From NCBI RefSeq assembly GCF_000169175.1, contig NZ_AAWS01000001.1, forward strand, positions 124,001 to 188,000: a stretch of 64,000 bases of DNA, read 5' to 3'. The stretch is from Microscilla marina ATCC 23134. GTDB taxonomy: Bacteria; Bacteroidota; Bacteroidia; Cytophagales; Microscillaceae. Shown one piece after another: positions 25,594 through 33,821 of the stretch. Under the pieces are notes generated by a model. That model saw only the letters and a list, made by a program, of their open reading frames with translations, did no database searches and was not told the origin of the DNA. Numbering within the stretch: the stretch's first letter is position 1; every line of letters begins with the position of its first letter. A program made the translations under genes and the position numbers.

Positions 25594-26460
25594 ATGGACA
25601 GAGAAGCTAAACAATTATTTGATCAGTGTCGCCAAGCACTATTGCCTTATTACCCTGCTACCGAAGCCCAATCTATGGCTTTCTTACTACTAGAGCACCT
25701 GTTTCAGTTGGATAAAATGCAGGTTTTGATAAATCAGCCCATTCAAACAATCCCACAAGTGCTACAGGTGCTCGACAATGCCCTAAGGCGTCTCCAGCAA
25801 TATGAACCTATTCAATACATAACAAAACAAGCCGAGTTTTATGGATTACCCTTTCGGGTAAAGCCTGGAGTACTTATTCCGCGTCCTGAAACCGAAGAAC
25901 TGGTTGCCTGGATCATACAAGACTTCCAAAGCCAGCCCCTTACTTTGCTGGATATTGGTACTGGAAGCGGTTGCATTGCAGTAACACTTGCTAAAAACAT
26001 GCCCCAGGCTCAAGTAAATGCACTCGATGTATCAAATGAGGCACTGACCATTGCCCAGCAAAATGCAGCCTTAAATAAAGTAAATATTCAATGGATAGCA
26101 CACAATATTTTAGCCCCTTCATTTACTCATTTTGCCGACCAATCGCTAGACGTTATTGTAAGTAATCCACCTTATGTCACCCCTGCTGAGCAAGCCCAAA
26201 TGCACGAAAATGTACTAAAACACGAACCTGCCCTTGCTTTGTTTGTGCCCCAAAACGAGCCTTTGCTGTTTTATGAAGCCATTACCCAGGTTGCCCGACA
26301 AAAGCTTAAACCCCAAGGGGCACTTTATTTTGAAATCAACGAACAGTTTGGAGCCATCACCAAAAAAATGATAGAACAACAAGGTTTTCAGGAGGTAGAA
26401 GTACGCAAAGATTTATTTGGTAAAGATAGAATGGTAAAAGCAGTGGGGTTGAGTGGTTAG
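25594..26460 (+). CDS. prmC: Peptide chain release factor N5-glutamine methyltransferase
   Basis: 288 residues. PrmC methylates the GGQ glutamine of release factors RF1 and RF2 with SAM. The N-terminal helical domain ends in LRRLQQYEPIQYITKQAEFYGLPFRVKPGVLIPRPETEELV. The SAM-binding motif LLDIGTGSGCIAVTLA and the catalytic VSNPPYVTPAE follow, then ALFVPQNEPLLFYEAI. Single gene with its own promoter, convergent with cobS. Confidence 0.96.
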   Translation: MDREAKQLFDQCRQALLPYYPATEAQSMAFLLLEHLFQLDKMQVLINQPIQTIPQVLQVLDNALRRLQQYEPIQYITKQAEFYGLPFRVKPGVLIPRPETEELVAWIIQDFQSQPLTLLDIGTGSGCIAVTLAKNMPQAQVNALDVSNEALTIAQQNAALNKVNIQWIAHNILAPSFTHFADQSLDVIVSNPPYVTPAEQAQMHENVLKHEPALALFVPQNEPLLFYEAITQVARQKLKPQGALYFEINEQFGAITKKMIEQQGFQEVEVRKDLFGKDRMVKAVGLSG

Positions 26461-26518
26461 TATTTTCATGAGGAATATATGATGTTCTGGAATGCCCATG
26501 TATATGGGAGTAAGGCAA

Positions 26519-26623
26519 CCAGTGTTGTTTTCTCCGACCTTAAAAAAATATTCAGGCAAGCCATTGTCAAGAGGTGAAACTTAGAGCTAAAGGCGAAAAG
26601 CTTCGCAAAGAAAACAACATTGG
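26519..26623. repeat. 15-bp inverted repeat between prmC and cobS
   Basis: ccagtgttgttttct (26519-26533) pairs with agaaaacaacattgg (26609-26623) with one mismatch, enclosing 75 bases. No target duplication is seen. It may be a small MITE or fold as RNA between the convergent genes. Confidence 0.6.
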
Positions 26624-26635
26624 ATAATCACTGAA

Positions 26636-27397
26636 TTAAAGCCAGGCAATAAAAAACATATATATCGCCACCTCTGCCAGTTGTTGGGTGGCCCCAAGGC
26701 AGTCACCTGTGTAACCTCCAATCCATTTTTTGAAGTACCAGCCCAAGTATTGTTTTAGTAAAAACAGGGGGATTAACACCAAAAAAGCAGACCACAGTGG
26801 GTAAAACAAAAGCATAGGCAGGTGCCCAAATAAGGTGGCTACTATTAATTGTTTTAGGTTGGGTTTGTTCTTGGCAATAGGCTTGGCTTTACTGTCTTCG
26901 TTTTCTCGCACGTAGCGGTGGGTAAACAAAAAGGTAAGGGCTGTATAACGACTCAAAGTATGGCCAATAATGAGCACAGGTACAACGTGCATTTCAGGCA
27001 CCAGTGCTTTCAGGCTAAAAAACTTTACCAAAAACATCATTATCATACCAATGGAACCAAAAGCACCTACCCTGGAGTCTTTCATAATCGTTAGAATCTT
27101 GGCTTGGTTCCAGCCGCCCCCAAAGCCATCGCAAACATCGGCAAAGCCATCTTCGTGAAAAGCCCCCGTCATAAGAATACCTGCTACCATGCTAAGCAAA
27201 AGTGAGAGTTCGGCGGGGAATACCAATTGACACAAAAAATAAATCAATGCAGTATAACCACCTACCAACCATCCTATCACAGGAAAATAAACTGTAGCAC
27301 GGTTGAGGTATTTCTCAGAATAATCTACCCAATGGTATACCGGAATACGGGTATAGTACATCACTGCTGTCAGGAAAATATGAAATTGAGTTCGCAT
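26636..27397 (-). CDS. cobS: Adenosylcobinamide-GDP ribazoletransferase
   Basis: 253 residues, multi-pass membrane enzyme that joins alpha-ribazole to adenosylcobinamide-GDP, the last assembly step of cobalamin. Hallmarks: FFxTRIPV-like YYTRIPVYHW, TGAFHEDGFADVCDGFGGGWN with the metal-binding HEDGFAD, MKDSRVGAFG, and C-terminal GGYTGDCLGATQQLAEVAIYM. It is separated by ~12 kb from cobD-cbiB and is transcribed alone. Confidence 0.96.
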   Translation of the reverse strand: MRTQFHIFLTAVMYYTRIPVYHWVDYSEKYLNRATVYFPVIGWLVGGYTALIYFLCQLVFPAELSLLLSMVAGILMTGAFHEDGFADVCDGFGGGWNQAKILTIMKDSRVGAFGSIGMIMMFLVKFFSLKALVPEMHVVPVLIIGHTLSRYTALTFLFTHRYVRENEDSKAKPIAKNKPNLKQLIVATLFGHLPMLLFYPLWSAFLVLIPLFLLKQYLGWYFKKWIGGYTGDCLGATQQLAEVAIYMFFIAWL

Positions 27398-27439
27398 GGT
27401 ATTTTTTTAAGTTGCAAAATAAGCCTAAACATACAGCCG

Positions 27440-27463
27440 CAAATTTAGCATTAAGTCTTACAA
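27440..27463 (-). promoter_or_regulatory. Putative cobS promoter
   Basis: On the minus strand taaatttg (27447-27440) fits TAnnTTTG, with agttgtaa and TTG 13 bases upstream (27463-27461). The inferred leader is about 35 bases. Confidence 0.5.
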
Positions 27464-27583
27464 CTGAAAGCACATTGGATACAAACAAGTTTATCTGATA
27501 ATAATCAAATAAATTATAGCACTATATAAAGATAATGCGTTTTATTCTCTCAATTTTGATAAAAAGACTTACTTTCTTAGGTA

Positions 27584-27609
27584 TTTGTACAAAACTCCTT
27601 GTAGATTTG
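27584..27609 (+). promoter_or_regulatory. Putative promoter of the DEAD-box helicase gene
   Basis: tttg (27584-27587), 14 bases, then tagatttg (27602-27609), an exact TAnnTTTG. It predicts a 5' leader of about 195 bases. Confidence 0.5.
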
Positions 27610-27629
27610 CACTTTAAAATAATTCAAAG

Positions 27630-27738
27630 ATTGTCTCAAAAGACTCTTTTGGGATTTTAAAATTGGATATTATCAGACTATTCAATCACCAAAATCATTT
27701 ACGGCATTCATTTCAACGAATGAGCATATTGAGACAAT
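27630..27738 (+). promoter_or_regulatory. Inverted repeat in the helicase leader
   Basis: attgtctcaa (27630-27639) pairs perfectly with ttgagacaat (27729-27738), closing an 89-base loop inside the predicted leader. Long structured leaders are common on cold-shock helicase mRNAs; a regulatory role here is inference. Confidence 0.4.
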
Positions 27739-27810
27739 TTTTACTAACACATTTACCCAACCCATTTTTGATTCAAAAAGAAATTGAGGAAAGGTGAATT
27801 AATGTAATAT

Positions 27811-29526
27811 ATGCAAACATTTGAAGAAATTGGATTGCGCTCGGAAATTTTACAAGCCGTCCAGGAACTAGGTTTCGAAAAACCAACCCCTATTCAGGAA
27901 CAAGCTATTCCTTATTTATTAACCGAAGAAACAGACTTATTGGCATTTGCTCAAACAGGTACAGGTAAAACCGCTGCGTTTTCATTGCCATTGTTAGAGA
28001 GCATTGACCCTGACTCAAAACAGATTCAGGCGTTGATACTATGCCCTACCCGTGAGCTTTGTTTACAGATTGCCCGTGACATTCAGAGTTTTGCCAAGTT
28101 TATGAAAATCCGCACAACTGCGGTATATGGCGGAGCCAGCATTGACAAACAAATTGATGCATTGAAACGTGGAGTCCACATTGTAGTAGGTACTCCAGGG
28201 CGTTCACTTGATTTGATAAAAAGGAAAAAACTTAAACTGGAGCAAATTCAGTGGTTGGTATTAGACGAAGCAGACGAAATGCTCAATATGGGATTCAAGC
28301 AAGAATTGGATGCTATATTGGCCACTACTCCTAAAGAAAAACAAACTTTGTTGTTTTCGGCAACTATGCCTCAGGAGCTTATTCGTATTGCAGAGCAGTA
28401 CATGCACCAACCTAAGAAGATAAGTGTAGGACAGCGTAATTCCGGAGCCAAAAACGTAAGCCACGAATTTTATGTGGTACAACCCCGCGATCGTTATCAA
28501 GCCCTGAAACGTATTGCTGATATTAACCCTCATATTTATGGGATCGTGTTTTGTCGTACTCGCCGCGAAACAAAGGACATAGCCAACAAGCTTATCCAGG
28601 ATGGGTACAACGCAGATGCTTTACATGGCGACTTGTCGCAGGCACAGCGTGACCACGTAATGGGACGTTTCCGCTCTCGCCATTTACAAATATTGGTGGC
28701 TACTGATGTGGCAGCCCGTGGGTTAGATGTAGACGAAATTACACACGTAATCAACTTTAACCTTCCTGATGACCTTGAGGTGTACATTCACCGAAGTGGG
28801 CGTACTGGACGTGCCGGCAAAACCGGGGTATCGTTGTTGATTATTGGTGGACGCGAAGCGGGTAAAATCAAGACCATTGAGCGTAAAATCGGTAAAAAGT
28901 TTGACCGCAAACAAATTCCTACAAGTCAGGAGATTTGTGAAAACCGTTTACTTAGTCTGATGGACAAAGTAAAAGAGGTAAATGTAAACGAAGAAGAAAT
29001 TGCGCCTTACTTGCCACACGTATACGACAAGCTGGAGAGTTTAAGCCGCGAAGAACTCATCAAACACTTTGTGTCTTATGAATTCAATCGTTTCCTTGAG
29101 TATTACAAAAACGCACCTGATTTGAACGCTGCGACTCGTCGCGACCGCGATAGAGGTGACCGTAAGGAACGCAATGGCGACCGAAAAGATAAAAAACGTG
29201 GAGGCAATCGCATTGATTTTAGTCGCTTCTTTATCAACTTGGGTAGCAAAGATGAATTGAACCCTAAAAACCTATTGTCATTCATTGACAGTCAGCCATC
29301 GTTGAAAAATGTAGAAGTAGGAAAAATAGACATTCAAAAGTCATTTTCTTTCTTTGAAATTGACAAGCGTTACGAAGATCAGCTATTGAGTGCTTTTTCT
29401 GAAGTAGAGTATGATGGTTCATCAGTAGTAATTGAACGTTCTAAGGGAGGTTCATCTGGTGGTGGTGGCGGTAATCGCAGACGCGGTGGTGGCAACCGAC
29501 CATTTAAAGGAAGAAGAAGAAACTAA
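27811..29526 (+). CDS. deaD: DEAD-box RNA helicase, DeaD/CsdA type
   Basis: 571 residues. Complete helicase core: Q motif GFEKPTPIQEQAIP, motif I AQTGTGKT, PTRELC, VVGTPGR, DEAD, SATMP, then VFCRTRRETKDIA, VATDVAARGLDVD and HRSGRTGRAGKTG. A DbpA-type RNA-binding domain follows (~residues 470-545, RFFINLGSKDELNP...), and the tail is Gly/Arg-rich, as in cold-adapted or ribosome-assembly helicases. A basic stretch (DRDRGDRKERNGDRKDKKRG) links core and RNA-binding domain. It has a long leader and a strong terminator, so it is monocistronic. Confidence 0.95.
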   Translation: MQTFEEIGLRSEILQAVQELGFEKPTPIQEQAIPYLLTEETDLLAFAQTGTGKTAAFSLPLLESIDPDSKQIQALILCPTRELCLQIARDIQSFAKFMKIRTTAVYGGASIDKQIDALKRGVHIVVGTPGRSLDLIKRKKLKLEQIQWLVLDEADEMLNMGFKQELDAILATTPKEKQTLLFSATMPQELIRIAEQYMHQPKKISVGQRNSGAKNVSHEFYVVQPRDRYQALKRIADINPHIYGIVFCRTRRETKDIANKLIQDGYNADALHGDLSQAQRDHVMGRFRSRHLQILVATDVAARGLDVDEITHVINFNLPDDLEVYIHRSGRTGRAGKTGVSLLIIGGREAGKIKTIERKIGKKFDRKQIPTSQEICENRLLSLMDKVKEVNVNEEEIAPYLPHVYDKLESLSREELIKHFVSYEFNRFLEYYKNAPDLNAATRRDRDRGDRKERNGDRKDKKRGGNRIDFSRFFINLGSKDELNPKNLLSFIDSQPSLKNVEVGKIDIQKSFSFFEIDKRYEDQLLSAFSEVEYDGSSVVIERSKGGSSGGGGGNRRRGGGNRPFKGRRRN

Positions 29527-29552
29527 GCTTGTCTTAGATCATATATCAATAC

Positions 29553-29590
29553 AACGCCTCTTATGTTTATACATAGAGGCGTTTTTTTTG
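29553..29590 (+). terminator. Intrinsic terminator after the DEAD-box gene
   Basis: Stem aacgcctcttatgt/acatagaggcgtt with one bulge, followed by eight Ts. Confidence 0.9.
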
Positions 29591-29805
29591 GTATTCCACC
29601 TTGCTGCGTCTTCAAAAGCATAGTATGATATACCACTATCTGACTCGGCTCTTTTTTTGTTCCAACATATTAATATTTGTAAATATGAATATATATCAAT
29701 ATATTGTATTATCTTTAATTATTTAAATTTAAAAAGTCAGTTGTACGCTGATAAAAAGCCCGATAAGGGAGGCGAAAGTAAAGATGTAATTAAAAAAATA
29801 AAGTA

Positions 29806-31539
29806 ATGAATATCAAACAGTTAGTACCTATATTAGATTGGTTGCCTCAATACAAAAAGACCTATATTAAGGGTGATGTGTCTGCTGGGCTTACTGTAGG
29901 CATTATGCTTATTCCGCAAGGAATGGCGTATGCCTATATTGCAGGTTTGCCCCCTGTGTATGGTTTGTATGCAGCTTTGGTGCCTCAAATTATTTACGCC
30001 TTTTTGGGTACTTCTCGTCAACTTTCTGTAGGTCCGGTGGCTATGGATTCGTTGCTGGTGGCTTCGGGCGTTTCGCTCATTGCCGCAACTGGTTCTGACC
30101 AATACATAGCACTGGCTGTTTTGTTGGCTTTTATGATGGGAGCCTTACAGCTATTGTTTGGCGTGTTGCGATTGGGTTTTTTGGTAAATTTTTTATCGCG
30201 CCCAGTCATCAGTGGGTTTACCTCAGCGGCGGCTTTTATCATTGGGCTCAACCAGCTTAAGCACTTGATGGGAGTAACCCTGCCCCGGAGCAATCAAGTA
30301 CATGAAATTTTGTCTCAGGCAGTACTGAAGGTCTCAGATATTCACTGGACTACTTTTGCCATTGGTTTAGGGGGCATTGTGGTAATCAGGTGGGTAAAAA
30401 AATATAAAAAAAACGTTCCTGCGGCTTTGGTAGTCGTCGTTTTGAGTATTTTGGTAGTGTATATATTCAGGCTTGACCTGGTAGGGGTAAAAATTATACA
30501 AGATGTACCAGGAGGTTTGCCAGTGCCTGCCTTGCCCTTGTTTGATTTAGACGTTATAAGCCAACTTTTTCCAATGGCACTCACCTTGGCGCTTATTGCT
30601 TTTATGGAAGCCATTTCGGTAGCCAAGGCAGTTCAAGCCAAACATAAAGACTATGAAATAGACCCCAATCAAGAGTTGATTGCTTTGGGAGCAGCAAATT
30701 TGATAGGTGCCTTTTTTAAATCTTATCCTGGTACAGGGGGCTTTTCTCGTACTGCAGTAAACGACCAGGGAGGAGCTAAAACTGGAGTAGCCGCCTTGGT
30801 AAGTGCAGCGTTGGTGGCGCTTACCTTGCTTTTTCTTACACCTTTGTTTTATTATTTGCCTCAAGCAGTACTTGCCTCTATGATTATGGTAGCAGTATTT
30901 GGTCTTATTGACTTTGGTTACCCTAGGGTATTATGGCACACCAAAAAAGATGAGTTTTTGATGTTTACTGTTACTTTTATTACTACGCTTACTGTAGGCA
31001 TTCGTGAAGGGATATTTGCTGGTGTAGTGTTGTCGTTGTTGGCAATGGTTTACCGTACTACCCGCCCACATGTAGCCATTTTGGGAGCTTTTAAGGGAAC
31101 ACACGAATATCGAAATGTGGCGCGCTACGATGACTTGGTAGTACGCAAAGATGTATTGATTTTACGCTATGATGCCAGCCTTTATTTTGCCAATACCAAC
31201 CACTTCCGTGATACTATGCGCCAACAGGTAACCCCAAATCTGGGAGTGCTTGAGTTAGTCATAGTCAACGCCGAAAGTATAGACAGCGTAGACTCTAGTG
31301 CTGCCCAAATGCTTCAGGAATTGTTTGCTGAGTTGGAAGCCCAAGGGATAGGGTTCAACTTTAGTAACATCAAAGGACCAGTCAGGGACTACTTTGCTCA
31401 AAGTGGTTTGACTGCTCTCATGGGCAAAGATAAATTCTTTTTGGATGTGCAGTCGGCAGTAGATGCTTTTGACCAAAAGAAAAGCCCGTGGGTAACACGT
31501 TCTAACCAATATGCCCAACAGATAAATGGTACTTTTTAA
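29806..31539 (+). CDS. SulP family anion transporter with STAS domain
   Basis: 577 residues. The membrane part (~1-420) has the SulP signature VSAGLTVGIMLIPQGMAYAYIAGLPPVYGLYAALVP, SRQLSVGPVAMDSLL and EAISVAKAVQAKHKDYEIDPNQELIALGAANLIGAFF. A cytoplasmic C-terminal STAS domain (~455-560; LILRYDASLYFANTNHFRD, SIDSVDSSAAQML) follows. SulP proteins carry sulfate, bicarbonate or other anions; no carbonic anhydrase or sulfur-assimilation gene is adjacent to decide between them. Monocistronic. Confidence 0.95.
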   Translation: MNIKQLVPILDWLPQYKKTYIKGDVSAGLTVGIMLIPQGMAYAYIAGLPPVYGLYAALVPQIIYAFLGTSRQLSVGPVAMDSLLVASGVSLIAATGSDQYIALAVLLAFMMGALQLLFGVLRLGFLVNFLSRPVISGFTSAAAFIIGLNQLKHLMGVTLPRSNQVHEILSQAVLKVSDIHWTTFAIGLGGIVVIRWVKKYKKNVPAALVVVVLSILVVYIFRLDLVGVKIIQDVPGGLPVPALPLFDLDVISQLFPMALTLALIAFMEAISVAKAVQAKHKDYEIDPNQELIALGAANLIGAFFKSYPGTGGFSRTAVNDQGGAKTGVAALVSAALVALTLLFLTPLFYYLPQAVLASMIMVAVFGLIDFGYPRVLWHTKKDEFLMFTVTFITTLTVGIREGIFAGVVLSLLAMVYRTTRPHVAILGAFKGTHEYRNVARYDDLVVRKDVLILRYDASLYFANTNHFRDTMRQQVTPNLGVLELVIVNAESIDSVDSSAAQMLQELFAELEAQGIGFNFSNIKGPVRDYFAQSGLTALMGKDKFFLDVQSAVDAFDQKKSPWVTRSNQYAQQINGTF

Positions 31540-31679
31540 CCACTGTTTTTTCGTTGCCAGAACATTGCTGCCCTTTTGATTGTTTAAACAAGTAAAAGTT
31601 CTGTCAAAAAGCGGATGGGTAATAGTTTATAGAGCAGAGTACAACTAAAGACCAACCACCAAGCTTGGTCAGGACTGTT

Positions 31680-31732
31680 AACTAACAAATTCATAACCTG
31701 CTGAAAATAAGCATACTATAAATTTGTTAGTT
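31680..31732. repeat. Perfect 12-bp inverted repeat after the SulP gene
   Basis: aactaacaaatt and aatttgttagtt enclose 29 bases. No T-run follows, so it is not a standard terminator. Confidence 0.65.
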
Positions 31733-31762
31733 GCCTATGAACCGAATCTATTTCTAAATCCC

Positions 31763-32011
31763 GATTTATCGCATTGGCGTCAACTTAATTTTTCAGTTGA
31801 GGGCTTTAAATACTTGATAAGCAATGCCTTTCCTTTTAGAAGTACTTGATCTTTTAGGAACACAGGCGGGGACGCGTGCGCCAGCCGTTCAAGCCCTTGA
31901 GGTGCTTTAAACAAAGTATTTTAAATATTCAAAAGTTACCTAACAAATCAGTGTAAGCAGTATTTCTAAGGTTTCCTAAGCAACCTTAGGTTGACGCCAA
32001 TACGATTTATC
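31763..32011. mobile_element. 233-bp MITE-like element with 8-bp target duplication
   Basis: The element is 31771-32003. Its ends form an 18-bp terminal inverted repeat, gcattggcgtcaacttaa at the left and, read inward on the other strand, gtattggcgtcaacctaa at the right (16 of 18 match). It is flanked on both sides by the exact octamer gatttatc (31763-31770 and 32004-32011), a target-site duplication. No open frame for a transposase fits inside, so it is non-autonomous. The parent transposon family is not identifiable here. Confidence 0.85.
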
Positions 32012-32020
32012 GGAGCAGCT

Positions 32021-32124
32021 TGCTGTGATGAGCTCAACGGAGTTAAACAGGGTGTAGCACCGATATTCATTGGTATCTAAGGACTTGCGACTTGTCGCTT
32101 AAAGCTTGCCCCTGTAGGTGCTAC
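32021..32124 (+). repeat. Dispersed intergenic repeat, copy D
   Basis: 93 bp nearly identical to copy A at 6667-6749, plus an inner 14-base segment. Its right part is bounded by the inverted repeat gtagcacc (32054-32061) / ggtgctac (32117-32124) and contains an inner cgac-tt-gtcg hairpin. It sits 15 bases before the GNAT start, so it may lie in that gene's leader. Confidence 0.85.
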
Positions 32125-32138
32125 AGACTATTAAGAAA

Positions 32139-32567
32139 ATGAACATTACAAAAAACGGTTTTCTGCTTTCTACAGATAAAGCAAAGTTGCAAGTAGGGGG
32201 CATCCACAGTTTTCTGGCGTCTTCTTATTGGGCAACCAATATTCCCAAAGCAACTGTAGAAAAATCTATCAAACATTCATTGTGTTTTGGGATATACAAA
32301 GAAAACCAGCAGGTGGGGTTTGCGCGCATTATGAGCGATTATGCCACGTTTGCTTACCTGGCCGATGTGTTTGTGCTGGAGGCATACCGGGGGCATGGGC
32401 TTGCCAAGTGGTTGGTGCAAAGCATACGCCAGCACCCCGATTTGCAAGGCTTACGCCGTTGGATGTTGGCGACTCACGATGCCCACGCTTTGTATGCTCA
32501 ATACGCCGATTTTGTACCCATCGAAAACCCAGAAATGTGGATGGAAATAAAGGAAAGTTATCATTAA
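32139..32567 (+). CDS. GNAT family N-acetyltransferase
   Basis: 142 residues from ATG 32139. GNAT fold: GIYKENQQVGFARIMSDYATFAYLADVFVLEAYRGHGLAKWLV, with the acetyl-CoA pyrophosphate loop (R/Q)xxGxG/A seen as YRGHGLA, then RRWMLATHDAHALYAQYADF. This resembles small-molecule acetyltransferases of unknown substrate common in Bacteroidota. It precedes the lipoprotein hydrolase gene by 35 bases, probably one transcript. Confidence 0.88.
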   Translation: MNITKNGFLLSTDKAKLQVGGIHSFLASSYWATNIPKATVEKSIKHSLCFGIYKENQQVGFARIMSDYATFAYLADVFVLEAYRGHGLAKWLVQSIRQHPDLQGLRRWMLATHDAHALYAQYADFVPIENPEMWMEIKESYH

Positions 32568-32602
32568 TCGTTGTGGTGTTTACCAAAAAAATAAGTAAGG
32601 AC

Positions 32603-33796
32603 ATGAAAAAACTATTCTATATAAGCCTATTTTTCAGCCTGGTGCTGGCAAGTTGTAACAAAAAGCAGGACGAAAATGTATTGCCTGAAGCCCAATATTT
32701 GGTGCAAAGCGAATTGGTGGGTGAGTTTACAGGTGCCCAAATCAAGGCGCGTTATGCTAACAATACAGAAGTTGCGCCATTTTTGGGTTTATTGCCGCTC
32801 AACACAGTCAAGGTATACAACATTACTTACAACACGGTAGATGTTTCGGGCAACGCCATTATTGCCTCTGGTGCATTGATTGTCCCTGTAGAAAGCAAGC
32901 CTTATGCTTTGGTAAGTTATCAGCATGGCACCATTACTGCCGATGAAGAAGCCCCGTCAAACTATCAGCCCAATAGCGAGTCTTATACATCAGGTACGTT
33001 ATTTTCGGCAGCGGGTTATGTAGTATCTATGCCCGATTATATTGGCTATGGAGCTTCTAAAAACCTTGCCCACCCTTACGAACACGCTGCTTCGCTGGCA
33101 TCGGCTTCGCGCGATATGTTGCGGGCAAGCCGGGAGTTTTGCGCCCGCAATAATGTTGCTTTGAACAATCAACTCTTTTTAGCGGGTTACTCAGAGGGAG
33201 GCTATGCTTCTATGGCGTTGCATAAGCTACTGGAAACAAGCCACCACGATGAGTTTACTGTGACGGCAAGCATACCAGGGGCAGGCGCTTACAACAAAAC
33301 AGCTTTTGCTAAATATGTAGTCTCTAAAAACGAAAAATTATCCTTTATCAATGCTTACCTTTGGGTGCTCGATACTTACAACGATGTGTATAAGCTCAAC
33401 CGTTCGTTTGATGCATACATCAATGAACCTTACGCCAGTCAGTTGGCAAATGCCACCCCTGCCATTGGCATACAAATAGAGGTAGAACAAAACCCTCAGT
33501 TATTATTCAAGCAAAGTTTTTTGGATGGGGTACGTGATGAGACTGATGCTGCATTTTTGAACGCTACTAAAGACAACGACATATACAATTGGACGCCCAA
33601 AGCACCTATTAGAATGTTTCACGGTACCGCCGATGATTTTGTGCCTTTTTTTAATTCACAAAATGCGTATGATGCTATGCGTGCCAATGGAGCTACTCAA
33701 GTAGAACTGATACCTATAGAAGGTGGCAATCATTTTACGTCAATAGCTACTTATACTTTGGGTTTATTCAATTATTTGGCACAGTTCAATCAATAA
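32603..33796 (+). CDS. Lipoprotein alpha/beta-hydrolase (secretory lipase-like)
   Basis: 397 residues from ATG 32603; the open frame extends upstream in an unrelated reading across the GNAT gene and is rejected. A lipoprotein signal with lipobox LASC (MKKLFYISLFFSLVLASC) is followed by an alpha/beta-hydrolase fold: oxyanion region SYQHGT, nucleophile elbow GYSEGG, acid in GTADDFVP and His in GGNHF. It resembles fungal-type secretory lipases and other ester hydrolases. Likely anchored in the outer membrane; substrate unknown. Confidence 0.88.
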   Translation: MKKLFYISLFFSLVLASCNKKQDENVLPEAQYLVQSELVGEFTGAQIKARYANNTEVAPFLGLLPLNTVKVYNITYNTVDVSGNAIIASGALIVPVESKPYALVSYQHGTITADEEAPSNYQPNSESYTSGTLFSAAGYVVSMPDYIGYGASKNLAHPYEHAASLASASRDMLRASREFCARNNVALNNQLFLAGYSEGGYASMALHKLLETSHHDEFTVTASIPGAGAYNKTAFAKYVVSKNEKLSFINAYLWVLDTYNDVYKLNRSFDAYINEPYASQLANATPAIGIQIEVEQNPQLLFKQSFLDGVRDETDAAFLNATKDNDIYNWTPKAPIRMFHGTADDFVPFFNSQNAYDAMRANGATQVELIPIEGGNHFTSIATYTLGLFNYLAQFNQ

Positions 33797-33821
33797 CATT
33801 CAAGTAGGGTATGACAGCACC

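Larger units (their letters stand above)
27398..27810. other. Divergent control region cobS/DEAD-box helicase
   Basis: Holds a -7 box for cobS, a promoter and a ~200-base leader for the helicase, and an inverted repeat in that leader. No gene is seen. Confidence 0.6.
31540..32138. other. Intergenic region with MITE and repeat D
   Basis: About 600 bp without genes: a 12-bp inverted repeat (31680-31732), a 233-bp MITE-like element with target duplication, and dispersed repeat copy D next to the GNAT gene. Confidence 0.7.

Noticed and set aside
32228-32602. 125-codon N-terminal extension of the lipoprotein hydrolase
   Set aside because: It is the out-of-frame reading of the GNAT gene; a lipoprotein signal starts exactly at 32603.
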